This document shows, one piece after another, positions 16,615 through 26,173 of a DNA stretch of 64,000 bases (position 1 is its first letter; every line of letters starts with the position of its first letter). This DNA comes from Peribacillus asahii (GTDB taxonomy: Bacteria > Bacillota > Bacilli > Bacillales > DSM-1321): positions 2,342,001 to 2,406,000 of the forward strand of contig NZ_CP026095.1 of assembly GCF_004006295.1 (NCBI RefSeq). The letters run 5' to 3'. The position numbers and the translations under genes are program-made. The notes beneath the pieces are model-generated. The model was given only the letters and a program-made list of their open reading frames with translations, ran no database searches and was not told the origin of the DNA.

Positions 16615-17361
16615 TTATTGCTCTGTTAAAATAACCGGACCTTCTTTCGTAATAACAAGTGTATGTTCATATTGAGCCGATAATTTACCATCAGCCGTTC
16701 TTGCTGTCCATCCATCTGAATCCATCTTCATATGCCATGTTCCAGCGTTTAGCATTGGCTCGATTGTGATAACCATTCCTTCTTTTAAACGTGTGCCTTT
16801 TCCTGGTTTACCGTAATGCAGCACCATTGGCTCTTCATGCATCGTTTTTCCGATACCGTGTCCAGTGAAATCACGTACAACAGAGAATCCTTCCGCTTCA
16901 GCAAAAGATTGAATTGCATGCCCAATATCGCCTAAACGATTACCTACCGTTGCAGCTGCAATTCCACGGTACATAGACTCTTTTGTTACATCTAATAATC
17001 GTTGTGTTTCTGGAGCAACTTCGCCAACTGCATAAGACCATGCTGAATCCGCCAAACCACCATTTAAGTTGACAACCATATCAATCGTTACGATATCACC
17101 TTCTTTTAACGGAGTTTTAGAAGGAAAACCGTGACAAATGACATCATTTACCGATGCACAAGTCGCATATTTATACCCTTGATATCCTTTTTGTTCCGGT
17201 GTTGCCCCGTGTTCTGCTAGAAATTTCTCAACAAACTCTTCGATTTCCCAAGTTGTAATTCCTGGTTTAATCATTTTAGCAATTTCTCTATGTGTCGCTG
17301 CAAGCAATTTACCCGCTTCCGCCATCAATTGAATTTCACGTTCGCTTTTTAATGTAATCAT
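16615..17361 (-). CDS. map: Type I methionine aminopeptidase
   Basis: Removes the initiator methionine from nascent proteins. This 248-residue protein has all five metal ligands of the pita-bread fold: Asp in VTIDMVVNLNG, Asp in GLADSAW, His in GHGIGKTMHEEP, Glu in ITIEPML, and Glu in QYEHTLVIT. The N-terminus (MITLKSEREIQLMAEAGK) and the length match the stand-alone second methionine aminopeptidase of Bacillus (MapB/YflG) rather than the ribosomal-operon copy. AGAGGA precedes ATG 17361. It is a single gene with no obvious operon partner. Confidence 0.93.
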   Translation of the reverse strand: MITLKSEREIQLMAEAGKLLAATHREIAKMIKPGITTWEIEEFVEKFLAEHGATPEQKGYQGYKYATCASVNDVICHGFPSKTPLKEGDIVTIDMVVNLNGGLADSAWSYAVGEVAPETQRLLDVTKESMYRGIAAATVGNRLGDIGHAIQSFAEAEGFSVVRDFTGHGIGKTMHEEPMVLHYGKPGKGTRLKEGMVITIEPMLNAGTWHMKMDSDGWTARTADGKLSAQYEHTLVITKEGPVILTEQ

Positions 17362-17435
17362 TTAAAATCCTCTTTCGTCTAAAATCTTTAAATACAAATC
17401 CTCTATTATCATATGCTTTTTTGTAGGTGAAAATC

Positions 17436-17465
17436 AATACAAAAACCCGGTAAAATCACCGGGTT
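17436..17465 (-). terminator. Terminator of the amidohydrolase gene
   Basis: AACCCGGT pairs with ACCGGGTT across a six-base loop. On the minus strand a T run follows. It lies about 110 bases past the amidohydrolase stop codon and before map. Confidence 0.7.
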
Positions 17466-17576
17466 AAGTATGTAAAAGTTTATTTTGAATTTTTTATGGA
17501 TTGGAGACTTGAATGTTCAGATAATCTTTTTCTGATGAATATTGATAAAACTCCCTCTGTTCATGACAGCCGATAA

Positions 17577-19163
17577 CTATACTTTAGCTCTGTCAAATAC
17601 TGTACGACCTGCAACGACTGTTTTCACAGCTTTTGCAGTTAGCATATCTTCTGACGTTCCATCAAATAAATCACGATCAAAAATAGAAAAATCTGCAACA
17701 TAACCTGGTTTAATATACCCGCGCTCATGTTCTTTACAAATAGCTTTTGCACTGCCAATTGTATAGAGTTGGACAGCTTGGAAACGAGACAACTTTTCTT
17801 CTGGTATGTAACCCTCATGGTCTGCATATGGTTTTTTTCGTTCTACAGCTGCATAAATAGAAGTAAGCGGATTAATATCTTCTATTGGTGCATCTGTCCC
17901 AGCTGCACACATCAAGCCACGATTAATTAGTTTTTTCCATGGATACGCCCAGTCTAGTCGGTCTTCACCGAGTCGATTGATAGCCCATGGGAAATCAGAT
18001 GGTACAAATGCAGGTTGAATATCTAAAACAACCGGTAGTTTTTCCATTCTTTCTACTAAATCTTCACGTAAAACACAGCAATGAATTAAGCGGTCTCTTT
18101 TACCGCTCGTTAATGGATATTTTTCAAGTACATTGAGTGCTTGTTCTACTCCCGCGTCACCAATCATATGTACGGCAACAGGTTCATCATACTTGCGTGC
18201 TAGTTTAACTAATTCTTCTAATTCTTCATCGGTTTGAATGAATAATCCTTGATTATCTGGTTGATCAGAATAAGGCTTAGATAATGCTGCCGTAGAACCG
18301 CCTAACGCACCATCAGCAAAGATTTTCATAGCACCTGGTTCAATAAAGGGTTCATCAAATTTCGCATTCGCTTCCATCATTTCTTCAAATACTGCATTAT
18401 GGCGTAGCAATGTTACTCTGAAATGATGTTTTTCTCCCACTACTCGATGATAAGCCGTTAACGGATTAGTAAATTTTCCGAAATAGTGCATGTCCTCAGT
18501 GTGGCCTCCAGTTAAACCATATGAAAGCATATCATCAATGGCAAGATTAAGAGAATCAGTTAAAGACTCGATATACGCCTCACCTTCTTTTGGTATAGCG
18601 TCAGTTACAGCATTCATTGCTAAGTCGTATAAAAGACCATTTAATCTTCCCTCAGCATTTCGTCCAATTTCACCGCCTGCTGGGGATTCGCTATTTTCAA
18701 AGATGCCGCCTGCTTCAAGTGCTGCTGTATTCCCCAAAATCATATGATGGCAAATTCTTGTTAAAAGAATGGGTTCTTTACGAATCGCATCCAGCTCCTC
18801 TTTTGTGGGAATTCGTTGATCAGCAAAATTATTTTCATTCCATCCTTCGCCAAATAACCATTGATCAGAGGGTGTAGTCTTAGCTGCTTCTTTTACCATT
18901 TCTAGCATTTCTTCGGCTGAAGCGGCCTTTGTTAAATCTAATCGGATTAACTTTTCACCTTGAAATATCATATGAAGATGGCTATCAACAAAACCCGGAT
19001 ACATGACAGCACCTTGTAGATCGACTTTCTCATCTGCCTGTACACTTAGCTCATGAAGTGTCCCTACTGCGATAATTTTGTCATCTTCAACAAGGACCGC
19101 CTCTACAGTTTCATTTTCTTTCTCCATTGTATAAATTTTTCCGCCATACCAAAGTTGTTTCAT
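17577..19163 (-). CDS. Amidohydrolase of the YtcJ-like family
   Basis: A 528-residue metal-dependent hydrolase of the amidohydrolase-3 group. The N-terminal beta-sandwich (YGGKIYTMEKENETVEAVLV) is followed by the metal motif PGFVDSHLHM near residue 65. A barrel Lys/Glu region, HMIGDAGVEQALNVLE, and the last metal Asp in CAAGTDAPIEDINPL come next. The C-terminus returns to the sandwich with GYVADFSIFD. Homologues are often annotated as exoenzyme-regulatory or N-acyl amino acid hydrolases, but no substrate is settled. ATG 19163 is chosen because AAAGGAACC lies upstream; the frame to 19214 has no ribosome site. Monocistronic. Confidence 0.9.
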   Translation of the reverse strand: MKQLWYGGKIYTMEKENETVEAVLVEDDKIIAVGTLHELSVQADEKVDLQGAVMYPGFVDSHLHMIFQGEKLIRLDLTKAASAEEMLEMVKEAAKTTPSDQWLFGEGWNENNFADQRIPTKEELDAIRKEPILLTRICHHMILGNTAALEAGGIFENSESPAGGEIGRNAEGRLNGLLYDLAMNAVTDAIPKEGEAYIESLTDSLNLAIDDMLSYGLTGGHTEDMHYFGKFTNPLTAYHRVVGEKHHFRVTLLRHNAVFEEMMEANAKFDEPFIEPGAMKIFADGALGGSTAALSKPYSDQPDNQGLFIQTDEELEELVKLARKYDEPVAVHMIGDAGVEQALNVLEKYPLTSGKRDRLIHCCVLREDLVERMEKLPVVLDIQPAFVPSDFPWAINRLGEDRLDWAYPWKKLINRGLMCAAGTDAPIEDINPLTSIYAAVERKKPYADHEGYIPEEKLSRFQAVQLYTIGSAKAICKEHERGYIKPGYVADFSIFDRDLFDGTSEDMLTAKAVKTVVAGRTVFDRAKV

Positions 19164-19533
19164 AAAAAAGGTTCCTTTCTCTGTGAGCTGGTATATAATT
19201 CTATCCATTATCAAAAGGCATCAAAATATTTTTTGATACCTTTTGAATTCAAACTATTTAATTTTAAAATGTTCAAATTCTTATATTTATTATTATACTA
19301 CTACCTTTCTTTTAATAAACTCCAACAATCTTTGCTATATAAAAAAAGGGAACACCTGCTAAATCAGGAAGTTCCCTTTTTATGTTTTTTCAACTGACAG
19401 CTGTTACATTACCTATAGAAGTTGCATTGAATGAATAGTGGCTACCAGCCTACAACCAAAAATTTCGTATTCGCAGTATTAAAAAGACAAAAGTATAATA
19501 AAACTCCAGAATTAATAATAGCTTCTAGACAAC
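19164..19533. other. Intergenic region between amidohydrolase and cwlJ
   Basis: About 370 bases with the amidohydrolase promoter region and one strong hairpin at 19344-19384. I checked for a T-box leader and saw no GGGTGGnACCnCG motif. No gene is supported. Confidence 0.45.
19344..19384. terminator. Bidirectional terminator downstream of cwlJ
   Basis: AAAAGGGAAC pairs with GTTCCCTTTT, with an inner CCTG/CAGG stem and a T tract on both strands. It lies about 150 bases past the cwlJ stop. Confidence 0.65.
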
Positions 19534-19974
19534 CTAACCGTTATAAACACTAGCACATGTTCCAGGTTTTGGTTCATAAAAACAATGGTCTTTAAATTGA
19601 CCAGTATGAGGTTGATCATACCATGTTGGAGGGCATGGAGCATATGGATTAAAATACCAAAGAGCATATTTAGCCGGATGCTGTCTCCAGTGCTTCAAAT
19701 TCTGTTCTGCTAATCTTCTTTCAATACCTCTCGCTCTTTGATAAAATACATTCCCTTTTTGAACAGCTTCAAAAGAATAATTTCCTCCTTGTACTTGATA
19801 AATGACTTGTGGAATTGTTCTTAAACCTTTAAAGTCTAAACAATTAGCTACAAGACGATTCACAATTACATTTCCAACATATAACATTCCTTGTGGTCCT
19901 TCACCTTCGGCTTCTGCTCTCATCATCCTTGCCATTAAGTCAACGTCTGAACTTCGGTAGCTTGCTCTTGCCAT
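19534..19974 (-). CDS. cwlJ: Spore cortex-lytic cell wall hydrolase CwlJ
   Basis: A 146-residue SleB/CwlJ-type (hydrolase_2) enzyme that degrades cortex peptidoglycan during germination. RAEAEGEGPQGMLYVGNVIVNR contains the catalytic Glu of the lytic-transglycosylase-like fold and is given here in two parts, RAEAEGEGPQGM and LYVGNVIVNR. Further blocks are DFKGLRTIPQVIYQ, FYQRARGIERRLA, and the CwlJ C-terminus HCFYEPKPGTCASVYNG. No signal peptide is present, as in CwlJ, which is deposited on the spore coat. ATG 19974 follows TGAGGTGA; the longer frame to 20034 lacks a ribosome site. The usual neighbour gerQ is not next to it. Confidence 0.92.
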   Translation of the reverse strand: MARASYRSSDVDLMARMMRAEAEGEGPQGMLYVGNVIVNRLVANCLDFKGLRTIPQVIYQVQGGNYSFEAVQKGNVFYQRARGIERRLAEQNLKHWRQHPAKYALWYFNPYAPCPPTWYDQPHTGQFKDHCFYEPKPGTCASVYNG

Positions 19975-20154
19975 TTTTTTCACCTCAAAAATATAGTATG
20001 AAAAAAAGCCTACATTGATGTCATTGTTTATCAAATAAGAATGCTTAGTTTTTAAAGCTTACAGTTTTTAAGTAAGATGAAAACGATGGCCTTCTTTTTT
20101 ATATTATTGAATCCAAATCATTACATAGAACTTTGAAATCTAAGGTGGTGTTTT

Positions 20155-20718
20155 TTACTGCGAAGGATGACGGAAACATTCCAAAGTATGGTCATTCACC
20201 ATGCCCACTGCTTGCATATAGGAATAACAAATGGTACTTCCTACAAATTTAAATCCATCTCTTTTTAACTGTTTGCTCATTTTATCACTTATTTCGTTTG
20301 AAGTAGGTACATCTTTTGCTGTCTCCCAATTGTTTATAATCGGCTTATTATCTACAAAACTCCATATATAACTAGAAAATGAACCATATTCTTGTTGAAT
20401 TTTTAAGAATGCCTTTGCATTCGTTACAACGCTATAAATTTTCATTTTATTGCGAATAATCCCCTGATTTTCTATTAATAATTGTAATTTTTCGTCTGTA
20501 TACTGAACAATTTTCTCCGCTTCAAATTGATCAAAGGCACTTCGATAATTTTCCCTTTTTTGCAAAACTGTCCACCAACTGAGTCCAGCTTGTGCTCCTT
20601 CTAAGCATAGCATTTCAAATAATATCTTATCATCATAGACAGGTACTCCCCATTCTTTATCATGATATTCCATATATAAAGGCTCTTTAGTTTTTACCCA
20701 CATACATCGTTTCATCAT
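20155..20718 (-). CDS. tag: DNA-3-methyladenine glycosylase I
   Basis: Excises 3-methyladenine from alkylated DNA. This 187-residue protein shows the Tag zinc-binding and catalytic features: the N-terminal RCMWV Cys (residue 5), YHDKEWGVPVYDD, FEMLCLEGAQAGLSWWTVLQKRENYR with the substrate-pocket Glu and Trp pair, FVGSTICYSYMQAVGMVNDH, and the terminal CFRH that completes the zinc site. The second residue of the typical start (M-x-R-C-x-W) supports beginning at ATG 20718 (or 20715) behind AAGGACGG; the frame to 20757 adds a charged extension not seen in the family. It stands alone. Confidence 0.9.
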   Translation of the reverse strand: MMKRCMWVKTKEPLYMEYHDKEWGVPVYDDKILFEMLCLEGAQAGLSWWTVLQKRENYRSAFDQFEAEKIVQYTDEKLQLLIENQGIIRNKMKIYSVVTNAKAFLKIQQEYGSFSSYIWSFVDNKPIINNWETAKDVPTSNEISDKMSKQLKRDGFKFVGSTICYSYMQAVGMVNDHTLECFRHPSQ

Positions 20719-20930
20719 TTGCAGCACCGTCCTTTTTCTATCTTTTTCCCTTTTCATTTCGCCTTGAATTTATGAACCTGAACCTGTCTTTTATCAACCT
20801 TTATTTAAATTCTACACAATGTTAAAAATTCTAATAATATCTATTTAAAATTGACAATAATAACATCGTATATTATTCCAATATAGCTATATGATAAAAC
20901 TTATAAAATTCAAAGGAGATGCAGATAGTT

Positions 20931-21731
20931 ATGAAGAAGGTAGCATTTATTTTACTTACCCTCCTTATTACAATAGCTCTTGGTGCTTGCGGTAGTAATA
21001 AGCCCAATTCTGAAAATGCTGAAAGTAAGAGTCTTTACGAAGAAATTAAAGAGAAAGGTGAGATTACAATTGGGACAGAAGGGACATATGCTCCTTTTAC
21101 CTTCCATGATGAGTCTGAAAAATTAACAGGCTTTGATATTGAACTTGCTGAAGAAGTATTTAAAAGACTAGACATTAAGCCAGTTTTTGTTGAAACAAAG
21201 TGGGATGGTATGATTGCTGGTCTTGATGCTAAACGATATGATATGGTAGCCAATGAGGTAGCAATTCGTGATGATCGTTTAGAAAAATATGATATGTCAG
21301 ACCCTTATATTGTTTCAAGAGCTGTTCTTATTGTTCATGAGGACAATAATGACATTAAAACACTCGATGATTTAAATGGTAAAAAAGTAGGGCAATCGTT
21401 AGAGAGTAATTATCGAAAAATTGCTGAAGATCATGGCGCAACGAATACAGTTGTTGAAGGCTTTAATCAAGCCGTTGATCTTATAACTTCAAAACGGATT
21501 GATGCTACTATCAATGATAGCCTTTCTTATCTTGATTTGAAAAAACAACGTCCAGAATTACCAATTAAAGTAGTTTTTAAAGAAGCAGATGCGTCAAGCA
21601 ATGGTTTTCTTTTCAGAAAAGGATCTACAGAGCTTGTTAAGGCAGTAAATGGAGCTCTTACTGAAATGAAAGAAGACGGCACGTACTTAGAAATATCGAA
21701 AAAATGGTTTAATGAGGACGTATCCAAGTAA
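20931..21731 (+). CDS. Polar amino-acid ABC transporter, substrate-binding lipoprotein
   Basis: A 266-residue solute-binding protein (SBP_bac_3). Residues 1-20 are a lipoprotein signal with the lipobox LGAC, so Cys becomes lipidated and the protein sits on the outer face of the membrane. The ligand domain starts GEITIGTEGTYAPFTFHD, with GFDIELAEEVFKRL and the conserved W-D-G-M-I-A-G-L segment. The profile is closest to cystine/polar amino-acid binders (TcyA-like). ATG 20931 is chosen: the upstream ATG at 20919 is inside the AAAGGAGATG ribosome site. A TTGACA lies at 20851. First gene of a three-gene importer operon. Confidence 0.9.
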   Translation: MKKVAFILLTLLITIALGACGSNKPNSENAESKSLYEEIKEKGEITIGTEGTYAPFTFHDESEKLTGFDIELAEEVFKRLDIKPVFVETKWDGMIAGLDAKRYDMVANEVAIRDDRLEKYDMSDPYIVSRAVLIVHEDNNDIKTLDDLNGKKVGQSLESNYRKIAEDHGATNTVVEGFNQAVDLITSKRIDATINDSLSYLDLKKQRPELPIKVVFKEADASSNGFLFRKGSTELVKAVNGALTEMKEDGTYLEISKKWFNEDVSK

Positions 21732-21739
21732 AGGAATGG

Positions 21740-22432
21740 ATGAATATGTTTTCAAATCAAGAACGCATAGATCGGATTATAGGAATTCTCATTGACTCCT
21801 TTTTTCCTATATTAAAAGCTGGAATTCAGTTTACAATTCCCTTAACAATCATCACCTTTGTTTTAGGACTTATACTTGCCCTCTTAATCGCACTTGCACG
21901 ATTATCAAATGTTAAGGCATTGATTGTACTTGCTAAATTTTATGTTTGGATATTCCGAGGAACTCCACTATTAGTTCAGATTTTTATATTGTTTTATGGT
22001 TTACCTAGTTTTGGGGTTACACTAGATCCTTTTCCAGCAGCTGTCATAGCCTTTACATTAAATAAAGGAGCTTACAGTTCAGAAATTATTAGAGCAGCTA
22101 TTCTTTCCATTCCAAAAGGACAGTGGGAAGCGGCTTTTTCTATAGGGATGACGAAATCCCAGGCTATGAGACGAATCATCATTCCTCAATCTATTCGAGT
22201 TACGTTACCGCCATTAGGAAACTCCTTTATCAGTCTGGTAAAGGACACCTCCTTAGCAGCGACTATTACGGTTACTGAACTATTTCAAAAGGGGCAACAA
22301 ATTGCATCAGTAACATATGAGCCTCTTTGGATTTATATTGAGGTTGCCTTTATTTATCTTATTTTCAGTACAGTACTTTCTTATTTCCAAGAAAAGTTAG
22401 AGCTTAGATATGATAAAGGTATAGCGAAGTGA
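21740..22432 (+). CDS. Polar amino-acid ABC transporter, permease
   Basis: A 230-residue inner-membrane permease of the His/Glu/Gln/Arg (HEAAT) type. About five hydrophobic helices are seen, with [21 protein letters not shown] after the second and the EAA coupling motif in [24 protein letters not shown] that docks on the ATPase. It likely forms a homodimer. It starts eight bases after the binding protein and ends 13 before the ATPase, so all three genes are co-transcribed. ATG 21740 or 21746 are both possible behind AAAGGAATGG. Confidence 0.92.
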   Translation: MNMFSNQERIDRIIGILIDSFFPILKAGIQFTIPLTIITFVLGLILALLIALARLSNVKALIVLAKFYVWIFRGTPLLVQIFILFYGLPSFGVTLDPFPAAVIAFTLNKGAYSSEIIRAAILSIPKGQWEAAFSIGMTKSQAMRRIIIPQSIRVTLPPLGNSFISLVKDTSLAATITVTELFQKGQQIASVTYEPLWIYIEVAFIYLIFSTVLSYFQEKLELRYDKGIAK

Positions 22433-22445
22433 TGGAGGTGAAAAT

Positions 22446-23192
22446 ATGATTCGAATCAGTAATCTACATAAATGGTTTGATCAGCTTGAAGTGTTAAAAG
22501 GAATCGACTTATTGATCCCAAGGGGAGAAACGGCTGTTATTATCGGTCCTTCAGGTTCAGGGAAGACCACTTTACTTCGATGCTTAAACCTATTAGAAAT
22601 TCCAACTCAAGGAACCATTGAACTTGGAAATAAATCAATTCATTTTGATAAAAGCACAAAATTGACCTCTACAGAAATTGTCTCCTTTCGAAAAAGGACA
22701 GGTATGGTTTTCCAAAGTTACAATCTATTTCCGCACCTGACTGCACTTGAAAATATAATAGAAGGTCAGATTATTGTTCTAAAAAAAACAAAAGCTGAAG
22801 CGGAAAAAAAGGCAAGGGCCCTTCTCGAAAAGGTTGGTTTATGGGATAGGGCTGACATGTATCCTCATCAATTATCTGGAGGCCAACAACAACGTGTTGG
22901 TATCGCTCGAGCCATGGCAATGGAACCTGAAGTTTTGCTGTTTGATGAACCTACTTCTGCGTTAGATCCAGAGCTTGTCGGAGAAGTATTAAAGGTTATT
23001 AAGGGTTTAGCTAAAGAGAATATGACACAGGTAATCGTTACGCACGAAATGAATTTCGCTCGAGAGGTAGCAGACCAAGTTATATTCATGGATCAAGGGG
23101 TTGTTGTAGAGAAAGGGACTCCTAGTGAAATCTTTCAAAACCCAAAAAACCAACGTACTCTACAGTTTTTGAATAAAGTAGCTGAAAGATAA
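22446..23192 (+). CDS. Polar amino-acid ABC transporter, ATP-binding protein
   Basis: A 248-residue ATPase. Walker A is GPSGSGKTT, the Q-loop is [17 protein letters not shown], the signature LSGGQQQR, Walker [16 protein letters not shown], and the H-loop VTHEM. It belongs to the GlnQ/TcyC-like clade that energises three-component polar amino-acid importers. GGAGGTGA precedes ATG 22446. It closes the operon, and a strong terminator follows about 70 bases later. Confidence 0.94.
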   Translation: MIRISNLHKWFDQLEVLKGIDLLIPRGETAVIIGPSGSGKTTLLRCLNLLEIPTQGTIELGNKSIHFDKSTKLTSTEIVSFRKRTGMVFQSYNLFPHLTALENIIEGQIIVLKKTKAEAEKKARALLEKVGLWDRADMYPHQLSGGQQQRVGIARAMAMEPEVLLFDEPTSALDPELVGEVLKVIKGLAKENMTQVIVTHEMNFAREVADQVIFMDQGVVVEKGTPSEIFQNPKNQRTLQFLNKVAER

Positions 23193-23261
23193 TACACTTC
23201 CCCGCAATATTTTAATTACCATCCACTTATATGCTAGTCACTTCTAGTAAAATAATTATTT

Positions 23262-23298
23262 ATAGACTGATCGGTTTTTACCGTTCAGTCTATTTTTT
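23262..23298 (+). terminator. Terminator of the amino-acid ABC operon
   Basis: ATAGACTGATCGGT pairs with ACCGTTCAGTCTAT (one mismatch) and is followed by a T run. Confidence 0.8.
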
Positions 23299-23309
23299 AT
23301 CAATATATC

Positions 23310-23612
23310 ACAGGAATCTTTGTGCAGACAAAGCTTCAATTCCAAGCTATTTTAGATCAGGTGTTTCCTGAGTATCGAGGTGTTTTTTGTGATTTGTATT
23401 CGATGGTTTCTTTGCATATGCTTCGTGAATATCCATCATCAGTATCTTACGGGAGATGAAGACAAGTTAACTAAAATAATCAAAAGGTTGTGTAAAAGCC
23501 GTTCTTTAAAGTGGGCAAGTAAAAAGTTCAAGAATTAAAAGCTGCGGCAACTAGGAACCCATTCGAAAGAACTGTGTATCAAAGCCATATTTTAATCCTT
23601 AGTATGTACATT
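23310..23612 (+). pseudogene. Decayed IS110-family transposase fragment
   Basis: Three frames together spell a middle segment of an IS110 transposase. The pieces are KLQFQAILDQVFPEYRGVF, then DEDKLTKIIKRLCKSRSLKW, then KAAATRNPFERTVYQSH. They align piece by piece with the intact transposase at the right edge of this window (KLQFHSILDQVFPEYKGVF; RNPFKSTFYQSH) but are clearly diverged. A stop and at least two frameshifts separate the pieces, and both ends of the gene are missing. It is an old remnant of a relative of, not a copy of, the right-edge element. Confidence 0.8.
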
Positions 23613-23930
23613 GGTTCTAGCAGTATAGAGGTTAGAGAAACGAATCACCTTATCCAAACAGCTACTTATTACACTAATGACAAAAAACAAATTGCAGGAT
23701 TACTCAAAAAAAGTTCTATTCACGTCCCAATTGAAACTCCATCTAATAACTTATAATCGGGTAATGCGATTGATTGGCCAGCAGTATTCATGGTTCCAGT
23801 CAAAAAATTCTATACATAAATTGATTATGATATAATTCAAATTGGAAGGATATAACAACTTCCAAAGATATAATCATACAGCTTTCCTGAATCATCAACA
23901 ATATAAATTTGATAGAGAGAAGGTTGAGTC

Positions 23931-24911
23931 ATGGAGTATGTGAAGCTTGGGAATACAGGGATGGACGTTTCGCGGATTGCGCTTGGGTGTATGAGTTACG
24001 GCGATCCCAAAAGCGGTGTTCATACGTGGACACTGAATGAAGAACAAAGCCGGCCATTTATTAAGAAGGCTCTTGAGCTGGGGATTAATTTTTTTGATAC
24101 GGCTAATATTTATCAAGGCGGAACGAGTGAAGAGATTGTAGGCAGAGCATTAAAGGAATATGCAAATCGCGATGAAATCGTCATTGCTACTAAGGTCCAT
24201 GGGACAATGCATAAGGGGCCCAATGGTTCCGGGTTATCACGCAAAGCGATTATGACAGAAATTGATCACAGTCTTCGTCGTCTAGGAACGGATTATGTGG
24301 ATCTTTATCAAATACATCGCTGGGACTATAACACACCAATTGAAGAAACGATGGAAGCCCTTCACGATGTTGTCAAAGCAGGCAAAGCTCGTTATATTGG
24401 AGCCTCCTCCATGTATACATGGCAATTCCAAAAAGCTCTTTACACAGCAGAGCGCCATGGCTGGACACGGTTTGTGAGTATGCAAAATCACTTGAATTTG
24501 TTATACAGGGAAGAAGAACGAGAAATGCTTCCTTTTTGCCGCGAAGAGAAAATTGGCGTAATTCCGTGGAGTCCTTTGGCGCGCGGACGACTGACGAGAG
24601 ATTGGGAAGAGACAAGCACACGTTCAGAACGCGATGAATTTGGCAAAACGCTTTATACAGCGACAGTGGAAGCTGACCGAAAAGTCGTGGAAGCCGTTAA
24701 AGAAATTGCTGAAAGACGGGAAGTTCCACGGGCTCAAATTGCTTTAGCATGGATTTTGCAAAAACAGCCGGTAACTGCCCCTATTATCGGAGCAACTAAA
24801 CTCCATCATTTAACAGATGCTGTCGCTGCTTTGGAGATTAAATTAACGCCTGAAGAGATTCAAAAACTTGAGGAACCATATATCCCTCATCCAGTAGCGG
24901 GCTTTAAATAA
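23931..24911 (+). CDS. Aldo/keto reductase (YajO-like)
   Basis: A 326-residue NADPH-dependent barrel reductase. The catalytic tetrad is seen as Asp (FFDTANIYQGG), Tyr in the same motif, Lys (VIATKVHG) and His (LYQIHRWDYNTP). NADP-binding segments are WSPLARGRLTR and APIIGATKLHHL. Blocks such as HRWDYNTPIEETMEAL, GKARYIGASSMYTWQF and EEEREMLPFCREE make it a close relative of E. coli YajO. The physiological substrate is not established. ATG 23931 follows GAAGGTTGAG. It is monocistronic, with a terminator at 25043. Confidence 0.92.
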   Translation: MEYVKLGNTGMDVSRIALGCMSYGDPKSGVHTWTLNEEQSRPFIKKALELGINFFDTANIYQGGTSEEIVGRALKEYANRDEIVIATKVHGTMHKGPNGSGLSRKAIMTEIDHSLRRLGTDYVDLYQIHRWDYNTPIEETMEALHDVVKAGKARYIGASSMYTWQFQKALYTAERHGWTRFVSMQNHLNLLYREEEREMLPFCREEKIGVIPWSPLARGRLTRDWEETSTRSERDEFGKTLYTATVEADRKVVEAVKEIAERREVPRAQIALAWILQKQPVTAPIIGATKLHHLTDAVAALEIKLTPEEIQKLEEPYIPHPVAGFK

Positions 24912-25042
24912 TAAAACAAAACCATCATTCTTTTGGAGTAATCTATTTTCCAAGCATTCAGCTCGAAAAGATATGAAAGAAACCGTTCCCCTGCTTCTTC
25001 TATTCTACCTATCTATTTTTAATTGTTTTACTTTTAAATGTA

Positions 25043-25085
25043 AAAAACGACCGGCTACATAATCGTAACCGATCGTTTTTCTTTT
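25043..25085. terminator. Bidirectional terminator after the aldo/keto reductase
   Basis: AAAAACGACCGGCTAC pairs with GTAACCGATCGTTTTT (two mismatches) around ATAATC, with A and T tracts on both sides. Confidence 0.75.
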
Positions 25086-25103
25086 TTACTATTATATAGA
25101 TGC

Positions 25104-25280
25104 TTATGTATTTTCAAGTGAATAATTTTTCATATTACTTTTTGTTCCTATTATAAATGAGTCAATAGGTTCTTCTGGCTTAACACCAATAATCACGCCA
25201 ATTCCTACATCCTCAAGTATTTTAACGCCATTCCCCAAAACAACAGGATTGGGGGTGTCTGACCTTTCATTGCCTGCGCA
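25104..25280 (-). pseudogene. C-terminal remnant of an unidentified protein
   Basis: An open frame of 58 codons without a start codon or ribosome site, bounded upstream by a stop. It reads NPVVLGNGVKILEDVGIGV and later KPEEPIDSFIIGTKSN before its stop. The regular protein-like composition suggests the real end of a gene that lost its 5' part. The opening resembles the V-L-G-x-G-x-x-L-F end of RibD/DHFR-type reductases, but the rest does not, so I do not name it. It lies just downstream of the GTP cyclohydrolase II homologue on the same strand. Confidence 0.3.
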
Positions 25281-25305
25281 TTATGTAAGGGTATAGAATT
25301 CATGA

Positions 25306-26061
25306 CTAGTCATTGCAACAGGTATCCTCATCTCTCATGTGACCGGACCGATTTATTTTTGTTTCAAGGTATTTTTCATTATACTCTGATACATCACCCC
25401 ATAACGATTCTCTTCCTGATACAGGTAAGCCAGAGTTTTTTAGAGCGTCTAATTTTTTAGGGTTGTTGGTTAGAAGAGTAACAGGTTTGCTTCTTAATGC
25501 TTTTAAAACTTGTATAGCATCACTATAATTTCTTGAATCATCGACAAAACCAAGCGCTTGATTGGCATCCACTGTGTCATAACCATTTTCCTGAAGGATA
25601 TAAGCCATAGCTTTACTGAACAAGCCAATGCCTCTTCCTTCATGATTGGCTAAATAAAATAATGCACCAGTGCCATGTTCAACAATCATTTTCATCGATT
25701 GTTTTAATTGAAACCCACAATCACACCGCTTGCTTCCAAATATATCTCCTGTATGACAAATCGAATGCATACGAATAATCGCATCATCGCCGTATTGAAA
25801 GTCGCCATAGGCAAGGATACTCGATTGTTGTAATTCGGCTAAATTGACAGAGGATAACTTGTTAATAATTCTTTCAAAATTCTCTGTTACTTCATCACAA
25901 TTCAGCCAGCAATACCATTTAAATTCAACAGTTTCTCCGTACAAATTAACGGGTAGTTTGATTGGTCCGACTAAATAAATAGCCCCCTTTTCCGTTTTTA
26001 TTAGTTGAATTTTATCTTCTAAAATAGAAAGAACTTTCAAATCCAATTTAGTCTCTGCCAT
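25306..26061 (-). CDS. GTP cyclohydrolase II homologue (RibA-like) with an N-terminal extension
   Basis: The core from about residue 90 is GTP cyclohydrolase II. The zinc site Cys-x10-Cys-x-Cys is in HSICHTGDIFGSKRCDCGFQL; NHEGRGIGL replaces the usual R-Q-E-G-R-x-I-G-L; DTVDANQALGF and LLTNNPKKLDAL follow, and the C-terminus has YLETKINRSGHM. The family opens GTP to the riboflavin precursor and releases formate. Two deviations stand out: S-I-C-H instead of S-E-C-L, and His for Gln before EGRGIGL. The extra N-terminal 90 residues and the location outside a rib operon suggest a specialised role. ATG 26061 follows AAGGAGTG; the frame to 26133 lacks a ribosome site. Core family secure, function open. 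Confidence 0.8.
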   Translation of the reverse strand: MAETKLDLKVLSILEDKIQLIKTEKGAIYLVGPIKLPVNLYGETVEFKWYCWLNCDEVTENFERIINKLSSVNLAELQQSSILAYGDFQYGDDAIIRMHSICHTGDIFGSKRCDCGFQLKQSMKMIVEHGTGALFYLANHEGRGIGLFSKAMAYILQENGYDTVDANQALGFVDDSRNYSDAIQVLKALRSKPVTLLTNNPKKLDALKNSGLPVSGRESLWGDVSEYNEKYLETKINRSGHMRDEDTCCND

Positions 26062-26173
26062 AAAATCACTCCTTTTATTTTTGTTTGTTTCAATTTTGCA
26101 CTCTTGGATTGACGAGAGAATATGTTCTGTCACTTCTTTTACCGTGGCAGATCTATATTTCCCTCAACTTCTA

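Noticed and set aside
19164..19400. A T-box or other riboswitch in front of the amidohydrolase
   Set aside because: No T-box motif is visible, and the hairpin there is better explained as the cwlJ terminator.
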